The notes under the pieces were generated by a model. That model was not told the origin of the DNA and did not search any database. It worked only from the letters and a program-made list of their open reading frames with translations. From the NCBI RefSeq assembly GCF_033807715.1, contig NC_084601.1, forward strand, positions 527,001 through 591,000: 64,000 bases of DNA, read 5' to 3'. The number at the start of each line of letters is the position of its first letter. Position 1 is the stretch's first letter. Positions 34,742 to 47,039 of this stretch are shown here, piece after piece. Both the position numbers and the translations under genes were made by a program. Origin of the DNA: Cololabis saira. Taxonomy: Eukaryota; Chordata; Actinopteri; Beloniformes; Belonidae.

Positions 34742-35083
<342 letters not shown>

Positions 35084-35098
35084 TCAGAGCGGACACAT

Positions 35099-35100
35099 CT
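35099..35100 (-). other. Splice acceptor of the cortexin coding exon
   Basis: On the minus strand a run of T (about 14) is followed by ATGCAG|ATGTGTCC, a canonical polypyrimidine tract and AG. It implies a non-coding upstream exon somewhere beyond 35.1 kb; that exon was not found. If so, the L2 copy at 35645-39304 lies in or upstream of this intron. Confidence 0.65.
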
Positions 35101-35644
35101 GCATAAAAAAAAAAAACAGCAGGAACAAAATATTGCTTACTTCATGTACACATTTTTATAGTCATACACAAAATTAAAAGTAAGGGATTCTCTGAGAAAT
35201 TCTAACTGAGAAAATCTTACTGTCACAATCAATTAACCTTCATCATCTTCTGGAAGTCCCATTCATTAGTACACAAAACCAATAAAGTAAAAGAGTCTTC
35301 ATACACAGCTCTGGGTCCAATAACTAGAAACAGGGTGGTAACGGCCCGCATCCCAAACGGTAACAAACTTTGCTCCAATCGATCATGACGGACGGAAAGG
35401 TTAGTGTTCATGCACAAGCATGAGGTAAATGTTCTGTTGATATTTTATTTCAAATATCAACAGATGTGACATCATGCAGACATTGCTTATCCTGTCTTCA
35501 AGCATCAAATTCTAAAATACTTGTAGTTATGCAGCAGCTTGGTCTTTTTTATAAATGGTTGATTGACTGTTAAAATAGTTTTCTTTACCTTTCTGTTCAT
35601 CAAGTTATCAGTCAACCCATAGAATAGCAACATCAAATTAAACA
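35101..35644. other. Probable intron / upstream flank of the cortexin gene
   Basis: AT-rich with no recognisable repeat or coding motif. It lies between the splice acceptor and the L2 3' region. Confidence 0.3.
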
Positions 35645-36006
35645 CAGGTCAGAACGCAGCTCCCGAGTCTCCAGCCTGCAAACATGCACAAAAGAGCCGG
35701 CACAAGAAACTACAGGAACGATGGACAAAAATGATAGCTATGAGATATTTATAATAAATAAAAATGGTAATGGAGAAGAGAATCAGGGAAAAGGAGAGGA
35801 GAAGAAGGGTGAGAGGCACCGCCCAGCGGATCATGTCGGTGCCCCCCTGCGGCATAAGCCTATAGCAGCATATCTACCGCAAAGCTATATTTGAGACTAA
35901 CTATTATAGTCTTGTTCTATAGCTGCAACTATGACTACTGACTCTCACACACTAGAGTTTACACTACCTAGAGATTTACCAACACCAGCTAGAGGTTTAC
36001 TAAACA

Positions 36007-37401
36007 CTAACTATAGGCTTTACTAAACAGAAAGGTTTTAAGTTTAGTTTTAAAGGTGGAGGTGGTGTCAGCCTCCTTAACCCAGATTGGAAGTTGGTTC
36101 CAAAGTAATAGTGCCTGATAGCAGAACGCCCGCCCTCCAAATCTACATTTAGATACTCTAGGAACTACGAGTAAACCTGCACCCTGGGAGCGGAGAGCTC
36201 TGACAGGAAAATAAGGCACTATCAAATCTTGTAAATACTGCGGAGCTAAGCCATTTTGGGCTTTATACGCAAGTAATAACATTTTAAATTGAATTCTGAA
36301 TTTTACAGGTAGCCAATGGAGCGACGCTAACACTGGAGAGACGTGGTCTCTCCTGCTGATTCCTGTCAGCACTCGTGCTGCTGCATTCTGGATCAGCTGG
36401 AGCCTATTCAGCAAATTACTTGGACATCCTGCTAACAACACATTACAGTAATCCAGTCTAGAAGATACACACTCATGAACTAGTTTTTCTGCATCACTCT
36501 GCGAGAGGATTTTCCTAATTTTTGCAATATTACGGAGATGGAAAAACGCTATTTTACAAACCTGATTAACATATGGTTTAAACGACAAATCCTGATCGAA
36601 AACAACACCAAGGTTGCACTAGAAGCCATCGCAACACCATCTAGTCCCTTACTAAGATGCTCTGGACCAAGAATGATAACCTCTGTTTTATCTGAATTTA
36701 GAAGCAAGACATTTCTGGACGTCCAGTCCTTGATGTCCCTAAGACATGCCTGAAGTTTAACCAACGGTTCTGTCTCATCCGGCTTCATAGACAAATAGAG
36801 CTGCGTATTATCAGCATAGCAATGAAAGTGTATGCCGTGATTCTGGATTATACTTCCCAACGGCTGCATGTATAAACTGAACAAGATTGGCCCTAGCACT
36901 GAACCCTGCGGAACACCATAACAGACCCTTGACTGTTCTGAAGAAACCTCATGTACATGAACAAACTGGAACCTGTCAGATAGATATGATTTAAACCAAC
37001 GTAGAGCTGTCCCTTTAATCCCAACAACATGCTCTAACCTGTGCAGTAAAATGCCATGATCAACAGTGTCAAAAGCAGCACTGAGGTCCAGTAAAACCAA
37101 TATGGACACTAATCCCTTATCTGAGGTCCAGTAGAACCAGTATGGACACTAATTCCTTATCTGAGGCCATAAGGAGGTCACTCGTGACTCGAACAAGTGC
37201 TGTCTCTGTGCTATGATGCATTCTGAACCCTGACTGAAAGACTTCAAACAGATCATTTCTATACAAATAGTCACATAACTGGCTTGAAACTGCCTTTTCC
37301 AGAATTTTAGACACAAATGGAAGGTTGGAAATTGGCCTATAATTAGCTAAGGTGTCTGGGTCAAGAGAAGGTTTTTTAAGTAAAGGTTTGATTACTGCCA
37401 C
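36007..37401 (-). pseudogene. L2 copy 1 ORF2, reverse transcriptase half (three frames)
   Basis: Frames carry [25 protein letters not shown] (motif A), GVPQGSVLGPILF (motif B), the catalytic box and the C-terminal ARVLTGISRRDHVSP..LHWLPV region. The catalytic YADD is YADN here (codon at 36807-36809, AAT on the minus strand), replacing an essential aspartate. A 40-bp tandem duplication near 37109-37150 and a 10-bp deletion near 36614 add frameshifts. The element is dead for reverse transcription. Confidence 0.9.
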
Positions 37402-37419
37402 TTTGAAAACCTGTGGTAC

Positions 37420-39129
37420 CTATCCTAAGCTTAGGGATAGGTTAATTTGGTCTAGTATTGTCGCACCAATAAGAGAAAAAACATTTTTGAATAGTCGAGT
37501 CGGGATGGGGTCTAACATACATGTGGTTGACTTAGCTCTATTAACGAGTGAGGTCAGCTCAGGGAGGTCTATAGGATCAAAACAGTCTAGAGACAAGTCA
37601 GAGCCTAGGGAAGTCGCTAAAGCTGAAGAAACGCCCACAACCGGCTGGTTGATTTCTTCTCTAATTCTCGTGATTTTACTGTTAAAGAAGCTCATAAAGT
37701 CTTCACTACTAAGAGCTGCAGGAATGCACGGCTCCACAGAGTTGTGACTCTTTGTCAGCCTGGCTACAGTGCTGAACAGAAAACGTGGGTTACTTTTGTT
37801 ATCCTCTATCAACGTTGAATAATAAGCTGTTCTTGCTTTGCGAATGGCTTTTTTATATACTATTAGAATATCTTTCCATTCACGATAAGAGTCTACAGAC
37901 TTACAAGAGTGCCACTTCCTTTCCATTTTACGCACGCTTTGTTTCAACATGCGAATATCTGAATTGTACCAGGGAGTTAAGCTCCTGTGGCTAGAAACCC
38001 TCCTTTTCAAAGGAGCAACTTCATCTAAAGCTGAGTGCAACAGATCAGCAGTGTTACTAACAAGAAAATCAACATCAACATCAGAGGTAGAACCCAGGTC
38101 ACTGGCCTCTATTGCTTCAGTAGAGGCTTCACTATTTCGCACTGTCGCAAGATGAGCAACGGTCTCCTTAAATTTAGCAATAGCTTCATCAGACAAACAT
38201 CTGCTAAAATAATACCTCCTGCCCTGCACTTCAACATCAACAACATTCAATTCAAACGTTATTAAATAATGGTCGGATAAAAGGGAGTTTACAGGTGACA
38301 CCAACAGATCATCAGTTTCAACACCGTAGGTGAGAACGAGATCGAGAGTATGATCAAAACAATGCGTCGGCCCGTCCACTTTTTGTGAGATACCCATTGA
38401 TTCTAGAAGAGAATTGAAAGCTAATTTAAGATTATCGCTTTCAACATCCATATGAATATTAAAATCACCCACTATGATGAATTTATCTAATCCAGAAAGG
38501 AAATCTGAAAATTCTGATAAAAACTCTAGATAAGCGCTAGCAGGGGGCCGATACAATACCACTAACACAACTGGCTTCTCTGATTTCCAGCTCGGAAATT
38601 TCAGACTAAGCGTGAGGCTTTCAAATGTATTATAATTGGACTTAGATTCAATTTTTATTTGGAGACTGGAGTTATAAATTGCTGCGACTCCTCCGCCTCG
38701 GCCCGTGTTTCTAGGAATGTGATGATTAAAGTAGCCGGGCGGAGTTGATTCATTCAAACTAACATACTCTTCCTCCTGTAACCATGTTTCTGTTAAGCAG
38801 AAAACATCACTCCTACTCTCTGTAATTATATCATTTACTAACAGAGACTTGGAGCTTAACGATCGTATATTTAGTAGTCCGCATCTAATTTTTCGGTCTC
38901 TTATTGGTACCAAATGTGCATTGGTTTTAATTTTTACAAGATTATTTTGGTTAACGCCTCTATAACGCCGCACCTGGTGAACTAGTGGAGGGCGGGGAAC
39001 TGCAACCACTTCTATTTTGCTAGGCACCTGGCTAGAGTTACCAGTTACATCATGTAATCCTACAGTTTTGTTGGCAGGCGTTGGTCCTCGAGAAGCAGCA
39101 GAGAAGTGTGTTAAACTACAGCTCTGCAT
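37420..39129 (-). pseudogene. L2 copy 1 ORF2, endonuclease half (569 codons open)
   Basis: Complete APE-type endonuclease with its usual boxes: LLNIRSL (Asn), LTETWLQ (Glu), [16 protein letters not shown] (Asp, Asn) and LLSDHYLI (Asp, His). A linker with [12 protein letters not shown] and the start of the RT domain ([10 protein letters not shown]) follow. The frame ends at TAG (37420-37422) exactly where copy 2 has TAT (Tyr in GYVPQVFK), so this is a single nonsense substitution. The nuclease by itself looks catalytically intact. Confidence 0.88.
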
Positions 39130-39305
39130 CCTGGCCTGGACCCTGCGATGTCAGGGAGAGGGTCTAATGAAACAGGCCAAATTACTAGAGACAAGAGCAG
39201 CACCATCCCGGGTGGGATGAATGCCGTCTCTTCTAATCAGACCGGGCTTTCCCCAGAACGTTTTCCAATTGTCAATAAAGGCCACGTCGTTTTCTGAACA
39301 CCACC

Positions 39306-39508
39306 GATATGAAGGTCAAGTACTCAAAACCGAGTCAGATGACACCACCCATGACTCTATGTCAAACCATTCAAAGTTATGCCAGAAAATAGGGACTATC
39401 AAATATTGACCAATCAGAAGAAGTGGCGGGGCTAATTAAGGCCAATGAAGGTCAAGTACTCAATACCGAGTCCGATGACACCACCCACATGTCTTTATGT
39501 CAAACCAT
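39306..39508 (+). mobile_element. Interspersed repeat family copy C, left part
   Basis: GAAGGTCAAGTACTCAAAAC, GAGTC.GATGACACCACCCA and GACCAATCAGAAGAAG.GGCGGGGCTA are shared with copy A. It is interrupted at CAAACCAT (39501-39508) by the Rex3 insertion and resumes at 43236. Confidence 0.8.
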
Positions 39509-39737
39509 CCATCCATCCATCCATCCATCCATCCATCCATCCATCCATCCATCCATCCATCCATCCATCCATCCATCCATCCATCCATCCATCCATCCAT
39601 TTTCCGCCGCTTATCCGTTCCCGGGTCGCGGGGGCAGTAGTCTCAACAGAGATGCCCAGACTTCCTTCACCCCAGACACTTCCTCCAGCTCTTCCGGGGG
39701 GGAGTCCGAGGCGTTCCCAGGCCAGCCGAAAGACATA

Positions 39738-40969
39738 GGGCCAAATTTCACAAAGAATAGATTGCGCCCGCAATTTGCCCCGCTTTAAGGTCCTATTCAC
39801 AAAAGATTTTGCTCTAATGATATGCTGGCGCAAACAGCTGAGCTGAGTGCAATTTGCCCTTGTCTGAGTAAGTGAGCGGAGCTGTTTCCAGTGTTCTCCA
39901 TATTTCAGCACACAGAATGGTCCACAATGAAAACTGCAGAAATAAAAAATAAAGCGAGTGAAAATAAAACGCCGTGAGGCGCAAGGGCGCAATTTCCACT
40001 GGGAACAGGGGGGACATGCCCCCCCACTTTTCAAACTCATGCTTTTGTCCCCCCCCCCTTTAATTTTTACAGTTTAAGAACTAACGGTAGGCTCAGCCTG
40101 TAAATCCTCAAGACACTGTGCGAAGACGGGACGGGAGCCCCGCTCCCCCTCCTCCCTCCTCCCTCAGTGCTGTTCAAGGCTGATTTATGGTTCCGCGTTA
40201 AATCGACGCAGAGCATACGGCGTAGGTTACGCGGCCCGCGCACCGTACAGTGCGATCGCCGCATCTTTCAGGCCCTTTTTGTGCGCAAGCAAGCTTTATA
40301 GATGAGGCCCCAGATCAGGATCTTACGGTAATTCATGTTCTGTGTTTTGCTACACACACCTACAGGTCAGCTGTTAAACACACACATTCTAGATTTATAT
40401 GTTTATATGGTGGAATTGTTTGTAATAAAGCAGCCCCTTACTGTATGGATGAATCCTGAGCTCCGTCCTGTTATTTTTATTTTTAAATCCGAGATAAGTC
40501 CACAACCTCACTTGATCTGACTGCTACAGTCATGTCTGACTGTAGATTTCACCCTTAATATCATTCAGTATCACACAGGCTTGAATGATATTGGAGAGAG
40601 AGAGAAACAGAGACAGAGGGGGAGTGAGGAGTGAGTTTGCGCGCAGTTAATACACCCTTCGAAAAGACTGTATTTGCTCCACTATTTTTGCGTGTGGCAA
40701 ATAGCGCTGGCCTTTGTGAATTAGACGGTTTATGCAATGAGGCTTATTTGCATAGAAAGGGGGCAATTTTGCGCCGAATGTATGAATATTACCTAATTTA
40801 CATGCATGCAAATGGCACAGGCGCACGATGACACTATTTGCTTGGCAGCGCAGTTTGTGGTGCAATTCGCCCTTTGTGGGTGCTTTGTAAATTAGACGCT
40901 CTCTTTTTGTCTCATTTGCACTGGTTTAGCGGCCGCAAAAGCCGCGCAATCCTTTTGTGGATTTGGCCC
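39738..40969. mobile_element. PIF/Harbinger-like non-autonomous element in Rex3 3' UTR
   Basis: Inverted ends GGGCCAAATTTCACAAAG and CTTTTGTGGATTTGGCCC with a 3-bp TSD ATA (39735-39737, 40970-40972). Removing it restores the continuous Rex3 text GACATAGTCTCTCC. Both halves carry GCGC-rich subterminal repeats (ATTGCGCCCGCAATTTGCCC and GCAATTTTGCGCC). No transposase. A half palindromic MITE is inside (40177-40262). Confidence 0.82.
40177..40262. mobile_element. Palindromic MITE, half or eroded copy
   Basis: GGCTGATTTATGGTTCCGCG, AATCGACGCAGAGCATACGG and GTAGGTTACGCGGCCCGCG are present; the right arm is lost (GTGCGATCGCCGCATC). Confidence 0.75.
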
Positions 40970-41082
40970 ATAGTCTCTCCAGCGTGTCCTGGGTCTTCCC
41001 CGGGGTCTCCTCCCGGAGGGACATGCCTGTAACACCTCCCTAGGGAGGAGGGACATGCCTGGAACACCTCCCTAGGGAGGCA

Positions 41083-41460
41083 TCAAGGAGACATCCGATA
41101 CAGATGTCCAAGCCACCTCAGCTGACTCCTCTCAATGTGAAGGAGCAGCGGCTCGACTTCGAGCTCCTCCCGGGTGACCGAAAGGGAGCGTCCAGCCACC
41201 CTGCAGAGGAAACTCATCTTGGCCGCCTGTATCCGTGAGCTTGTCCTTTCGGTCACTACCCAAAGTTCATGACCATAGGTGAGGGTAGGTGCATAGATTG
41301 AACGGTAAATCAAGAGCTTCGCCTTTCGACTTAGCTCCTTCTTCACCATGACGGTCCGGTACACTGGCCGCATAACTGCGGAGGCTGCACCGATCCGTCT
41401 GTCAATCTCACGCTCCATCGTTTCCTCACTCATGAACAAGACCCATGAGAACTCCTCCAC
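41083..41460 (-). pseudogene. Rex3 ORF2 C-terminal region
   Basis: EREIDRRIGAASAVMR, ELSRKAKLLIYRSIYAPTL, YGHELWVVTERT and LLHIERSQLRWLGHL are the standard post-RT text of fish Rex3/RTE elements. It follows directly on the internal deletion junction and ends prematurely (HLYRMSP). Confidence 0.85.
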
Positions 41461-41945
41461 CTGAGGGTGGACTTGAGGTACTCAGGGCAAATCTCATCCA
41501 CTCCCGGTGCCCTGCCACTGAGGAGCTTACGAACTACCTCAGTGACCTCGGCTTGGGTGATGGATGAGCACGTCCCCGAGTCCCCATTCTCTGCTTCCTC
41601 AGTGGAAGGCATGTCAGTCGGGTTGAGGAGATCCTCGAAGTATTCCTTCCACCGTCCGACGATGTCCCCAGTCGAGGTCAACAGCTCCCCACCCCCACCG
41701 TAAACGGTGCCGGCAGAGTACTGCTTCCCCCTTCTGAGGCGCCAAACGGTCCGCCAGAATTTTACTCGAGGCCGACTGAAAGTCTTCCTCCATGGCCTCC
41801 CCGAACTCCTCCCAGACCCGAGTTTTTGCCTCCAAGACTGCCCGAGCCGCGGCTTGCTTGGCCTGCCGGTACCTATCTACTGCGTCAGGAGTCCCACAGG
41901 CCAACCTGGCCCGGTAGGACTCCTTCTTCAGTCTGACACCATCCT

Positions 41946-43030
41946 TTACTTCCGGTGTCCACCACCGGGTTCTAGGATTGCCGCCATGATAGGAACCTGA
42001 GACTTTGCGTTCTCTCGGAGGTGAGAGTTGAAGACTTCCCTGACAGAGGGCTCAGCCAGACGTTCCCAACAGACCCTCACAATCTGTTTGGGTCTGCCCA
42101 GCTCCCTCCTCCGCCAGCGCATCCAACTCACCACCAGGTGGTGATCAGTTGACAGCTCAGCCCCTCTCCTCACCCAAGTGTCCAAGACATACGGCGGAAG
42201 GTCAGATGAAACGACAACAAAGTCGATCTTTGACCTCCGGCCTAGGGTATCCTGGTGCCACGTGCACTGATGGACACCCTTATGTTTGAACATGGTGTTC
42301 ATTTTGGACAAACCGTGACTAGCACAGAAGTCCAACAACAAAACACTGCTCAGGTTCCGATCGGGAAGGCCGTTCCTCCCAATCACGCCTCTCCAGGTAT
42401 CACTGTCATTGCCCACGTGAGCATTGTCCCGCAGTAGAACAATGGAGTCCCCAGTTGGAGTAATATCCAGTACTCCTCACAGGGACCCCAAGAAGGCCGG
42501 GTACTCTGCACTGCTGTTCGTCCCATAGGCACAAACAACAGTGAGAGACCTTTTCCCGACCCGAAAGCGCAGGGAAACGACCCTCTCGTTCACCGGGGTA
42601 ATCTCCAACACATGGCGGCTGACCTGAGGGGCTATAAACAAGCCCACAGCAGCCTCTCACCCTGGGCAACTCCAGAGTAGTAGAGGGTCCAGCCCCTTTC
42701 AAGGAGCTGGGTTCCAGAGCCCAAGCTATGTGTGGAGGTGAGCCCGACTATCTCTAGCCGGTACCTCTCAACCTCACACACAAGCTCCGGCTCCTTCCCC
42801 CCCAGCGAGGTGACATTCCATGTCCCTACTGCGAGGGTTTTGGTACAGGGATTGGGTCCTCGAGGCACCCCGCCACGACTGCTACCCAGCCTACATGGCA
42901 CCGGCTTGTCACGGTCCTTCCTGCAGGTGGTGGGCCTACAGGAAGGCGGGCACATCGCCATTTCGGGCTGAGCCCGGCCGGGTCCCACAGGCAAAGACCC
43001 GGCCACCAGGCGCTCACATTCGAGCCCCAA
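41946..43030 (-). pseudogene. Rex3 endonuclease region (frameshifted)
   Basis: Three frames. 43030-42632 holds VGTWNVTSL (Asn box) and CEVERYRLEIVGL. 42702-42406 is out of register. 42416-41946 holds [24 protein letters not shown] and STDHHLVV (catalytic Asp-His). An RTE-type APE endonuclease inactivated by frameshifts. Confidence 0.85.
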
Positions 43031-43235
43031 CCCCAGGCCTGGCTCCAGGGAGGGTCCTTGTTCTCTTCCTCCTCAGGATAAGCTTGTGAACTGCTCTTAG
43101 TCTGGCCCGTCACCTAGGACCTGTTTGCCATGGGAGACCCTACCAGGGGCGTAATGCCCCCGACAACATAGCTCCTAGGATCACTCGGGCAACACAAACC
43201 CCTCCACTTCAGTAAGGTGGCGGTTCAAGGAGGGG

Positions 43236-43790
43236 CAAACCATTCAAAAGTTATGGCAGAAAGTAGGAACTATCAAATATGGACCGACCAGATGAAGTGG
43301 GGGGGCTCTTTTTGGCATCTATCGTCGCCACTGAGAAAAGTAATGCGCGTCGTCGCAGGATGGACACTCACGTTTTGATGTATAACACACCTGGGTGCAC
43401 GTTACAGTTCGGGCAGTATTAACTGCCAAACGAATGGCATAAATTGCGCCAAAATGACACGATTAATTCAAAATGGCCGACTTCCTGTTCGGTTTCGGCC
43501 ATGGCGCCAAGAGACTTTTCTTTAAGTTGCGACATGATACAAGTGTGTACCAATTTACGTGCATGTATGTCAAACCGTATTGTGGGGCTTGAGGCACAAA
43601 GTTTTCTAGGGGGCGCTATTGAGCCATTCGGCCACGCCCATTAATGCAAACCATTAAATATCAAATCTTTTGTCAGGCCTGGCTTGCGTGCAAAATTTGG
43701 TGACTTTTGGGGAAAAAGGCCCTCATTTCGTCGGAAGAAAAACAATATACAAGATAAAATAGGGCCTTCGCACTGTTAGAACTTGGGCTG
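43236..43790 (+). mobile_element. Interspersed repeat family copy C, right part
   Basis: Continues the unit interrupted at 39508: CAAACCATTCAAAAGTTATG, GTATAACACACCTGGGTGCA, CCATGGCGCCAAGAGACTTT, CTAGGGGGCGCTATTGAGCC and TTCGGAAGAAA-like text to TAGGGCCTTCGCACTGTTAG. It is not coding. Confidence 0.8.
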
Positions 43791-43922
43791 TTAGAATATA
43801 CATTAAGTGCATAAATAGGAAAACTAAATATTTAACATTGATATTTACAATAATACAATTAATTCAAATAATATAGTCAATGCAGTTATAGAATGGAATT
43901 TACTGAAATTCACCGACATGGG

Positions 43923-45169
43923 CCAGGGGTGGCGAACCGGCGGCTCGGGAGTCGCATGCGGCTCTTTTCCTGGTGTCATGCGGCTCTTGCGACTTTATTT
44001 AATAGGTGCAGTGAAAGACAGACACGTAGGAAGTGGAGGCAAAATGTACTGGAACTGGAATAGAACCCGCGTCGCTGTACATAAGTCGCCTGCTCAACCC
44101 GTTGAGCATGCGCTCATGATTGTGACGGAAATACCTTGGAGGGAAAAAAATACACTCTCAAAATGGTATTGAATAAGTGCACGTCCAAACAAAAATATTA
44201 AGATAAACACAGGATGTTTTTAACAGAGGGGGAGAGTTTAATATATATAATATAAATTAAGTATTAATATTTAAGAAATACATCCCGACAGGCCGTGGTA
44301 TACAATCACACAGCTGAGGGGCGTCTCCGGCCCGACGCCAAGTGATGTATTGCTTTTATAAAACGGTTACCAATAATGTAAATATGAAAGAGGAATCCAC
44401 AATATATTTTATGTAGTTTTAAATTAATCATAAATACATATTATCCAGTAAAAATAGCCCCACTGGGGAAAAAATAGTCCCATCTCCCCAAATGTAGCTC
44501 CGCATGTCGTCTTTTGCTCGTCTTGTTTTTTCAGAGACAGGAACTCGTCAATCCATTCATCCATCGTTAGCCGTCCCAGGAGATCAAAGTTTAACGTGAA
44601 CATGCCAAATTAATTGTTAACGAAAATAAAAAATAAACTTTAACACCAGCTACTTTTTGCTACCTGCTGTAACCGTCGAAAAATATGTAACAGTTGGTTG
44701 TTGTCATGGATACATTGTTGCTCCCCTGACGCGGAATAATATGCTGTGATATGGCTTTAGAATAGAAGCCGTGGTATATAAGATAAGGTAAGATAAGATA
44801 AGATGAGATGAGATAAGATAAGATTGTCCTTTATTTCTCCCTCAATGGAGAAATTCACTTTGTGCAGCAGCAGTACACTCAACACACACATGCAGGGAAA
44901 GGGTAAAAAAAAAGTAAAAAATATAAAATTACGAAATATAAACAGTGTACTGTATACATTGGAATAAAAAATAATATGCTCATTATACCACAGTTAACAA
45001 CCAATCAGATTGCAGGATTTCACCTTTCCTTTTTATAATGGTATTTTTACGTATGTCTCAGAGAGAGCAGGGAGTGAGGGATGGGGCAGTTGTTGTGGAC
45101 GATGTGGCTCTTTGCAGTAACATAGTAACCAATTGTGGCTCTTAGCCTCTGACTGGTTGGCCACCCCTG
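43923..45169. mobile_element. Non-autonomous hAT-like element, CAGGGGTGGC ends
   Basis: The left CAGGGGTGGCGAACCGGCGG and right TGGTTGGCCACCCCTG are inverted. Subterminal GCGGCTCTT/TGTGGCTCTT repeats are typical of this hAT type. The flanking octamers (ACATGGGC, CACTGGGC) match imperfectly. The interior is AT-rich and lacks a transposase. A reverse-oriented LINE/SINE tail with (AAGAT)n lies at about 44766-44890. Confidence 0.7.
44766..44890 (-). mobile_element. LINE/SINE 3' tail with (AAGAT)n
   Basis: A run of GATAA/GATGA pentamers followed by TTGTCCTTTATTTCTCCCTC and GGAGAAATTCACTTTGTGCA. Inverted, this is the usual L2-type 3' end with its terminal short tandem repeat. Nested in the hAT element. 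Confidence 0.6.
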
Positions 45170-45460
45170 CACTGGGCGTTGCCTCTCACCCCTCTTCTCT
45201 TCTCTTCTCTTCTCTTCCTCTCTTCTCCTTTTCCATTTTTATTTATTATAAGTATCTCATAGCCATCATTTTTGTCCATCGGTCCTGTAGTTTCTTGTGT
45301 CTGCTCCCTTCTTTCTTTTTCTTTTTCTCTTTTGTGCATGTTTGCATGCCGGAGCTTCAGGAGCTGCGTGCCGGCCTGTGGCCCCCCACTCCCCTCTGGT
45401 CATCCCGCTGCTGCTTCCACCTGCCTGCGGAGCCCCCCCCCCCCCCAGCAATGGTTAAAT
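45170..45460 (+). mobile_element. L2 3' UTR fragment, copy 3
   Basis: Homologous to 35645-35860 in inverted orientation: TTTATTTATTATAAGTATCT, CTATAGCCATCATTTTTGTCC-like text and GGAGCTGCGTGCCGGCC-type text shared with 58570-58600. It has a (TTCTC)n start and a C-run of about 13 near 45440. Non-coding; the 150-codon frame through it is fortuitous. Confidence 0.7.
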
Positions 45461-47037
45461 TAAAATCCTGTGAGGAAAATTGTTCCCAAGATCGAGCCCT
45501 GAGGGACATCATGTACACAGCAGTGGTTGACCATAGTTGTGGAATCTGCCTTGGTGGCAGCAGAGGAAATATCATTCATTATTGAACCCTGCAGCGTTCA
45601 TCCTGGTTAGACTTGGAATAGTATTAGGAAATATTGAGAGATTTTGTGTGCAGCTGCAATGATTAGGTTGCAGTGTTTGTCACTGTGTTCTCAGAGACAT
45701 GTAATTAATTCCATATGATAATCAACAGTGTTTTCAAGAATCCATTTTGTCCCTAGAAAACCAAGCTGTTTCATAAGTCTGTGTCTGTCTAACTTCAGCA
45801 TTTCTTCTCCTTGTTGTTCTCATGCCAAACGTCTGTGGGTGGAACTGTGGGTGTTGTTTGTTTTAAAAACATCATCCTAAGACGAAGCTCTTCATTTGCT
45901 TCCTACAGGCAGATTAAAGCCAAATTCAGCTGGCTTCAAATATTGTCAAATATTTTTTAGCATTTCCCTCCCCCTGCTTCCAAAACCTGAAAATGAAGAA
46001 CTAAACGTACGAGAGTGAAATTAACTTTTAATGCCTCGTGCTCATTAGATAGATGAGAAATAGGCCGATAAATTGTCCATATTTATACAATAAAGCGTAG
46101 TTTTCTTTCAAGCAATGGGTGCGTCACCTGGACAGATTTTGGCTTGATTCACCAACAAACTGAAATAGATGAAACAAGAAAAAATAGCTATCTGCTTTCA
46201 CACTCCAGAACTCAATTTGATAAGAAATCTTATAAAATATCACTTTACATGCACAAGATAACTCAGAGTCTGATTAGTTTGAACGAGACGAGCGTAGGAC
46301 ATCTGTGGAGGATTTGCTGAGCCTGCACATCCAAACTCTCCTCTCCCACCCTCGTTAATATTTCACTGCCAGTCTTCTTCTCCTTCTTCATTTTTATGCA
46401 GTTCACCTTCAGCTTGAGAACGTCTACATGAACAAAAGATACAATTTGAGGAATCAGTCTGCGTGTCGGTTTGGTCTAGAAACCGATAAAATACTTAAAA
46501 ACTGAGGGTTTTCATCTCGTGTGGGGCTTTTTTTTAATGTTGAGTGCCATTTTGTGCTGATTCATCACAGTAGAGGTTATAATAGATACTCAATTGTGTG
46601 TTCTCCTTAGTGATATTGGGAATAAAGTCCCAGAGTCCCTCCAGGGGTGTGTCCACTGCCTCTGAACAAGCGTGAAACCTGGGAAAAGTAATTAGATTAG
46701 ATGGAACTAATCAAGTTGACCTCAGAAGTGTCAATCTCACCATGGAGAGTCATCAGAGCAAACTAGGCTAAAGCCTTTGAAGATCCATCTGCATAAAATC
46801 AAAGAAATGCAAAAAGTTCCCTGAAAAGTTTGAACCCGTAGGGTAAAAGCTTTGACAAAGCACTTTCCTTTAAAAAAAAAAACTTTTTCCAAATATCAAA
46901 TAAAAATGCAAGCGCTTCAATCAAAATTCAACCATATAATGACGAGCTGGTTACTCCTATGATAATATTAAAGTGTCACTTCTCTGACCGCTCTCCATTT
47001 AGCCTTCATGTATGACCTTTATCAGCTTTTCAGAAAG
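45461..47037. other. Unassigned interval
   Basis: No repeat partner or recognisable exon. The composition is ordinary AT-rich intergenic or intronic sequence. Confidence 0.3.
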
Positions 47038-47039
47038 TA

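Larger units (their letters stand above)
35645..39304 (-). mobile_element. L2-type LINE copy 1, near full-length ORF2, inactivated
   Basis: Minus-strand L2 element. It runs from an upstream region (39304-39129) through apurinic endonuclease and reverse transcriptase to a 3' UTR reaching about 35645. The same 3' UTR family recurs at 45170-45460 and 58250-59220. ORF2 is broken into frames 39129-37420, 37401-37117, 37109-36549 and 36588-36007. The breaks are one nonsense codon, a 40-bp tandem duplication and a 10-bp deletion. The 5' end stops at the edge of repeat copy C (39305). Confidence 0.92.
39509..43235 (-). mobile_element. Rex3 (RTE) LINE, 5'-complete, RT-deleted
   Basis: Minus-strand Rex3 flanked by an 8-bp target duplication CAAACCAT (39501-39508, 43236-43243). 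Its 3' end is an (ATCC)n/(GGAT)n tail at 39509-39600, as expected of RTE elements. The 5' UTR (about 43090-43235), endonuclease (about 43030-41946) and RT N-terminal linker are present. The sequence then jumps near 41461 from RAPGVDEICPEYLK to MEREIDRRIGAA, so the catalytic RT core is deleted. A C-terminal region (to about 41080) and 3' UTR follow, the latter split by a 1232-bp DNA element (39738-40969). Several frameshifts are present. Confidence 0.9.
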
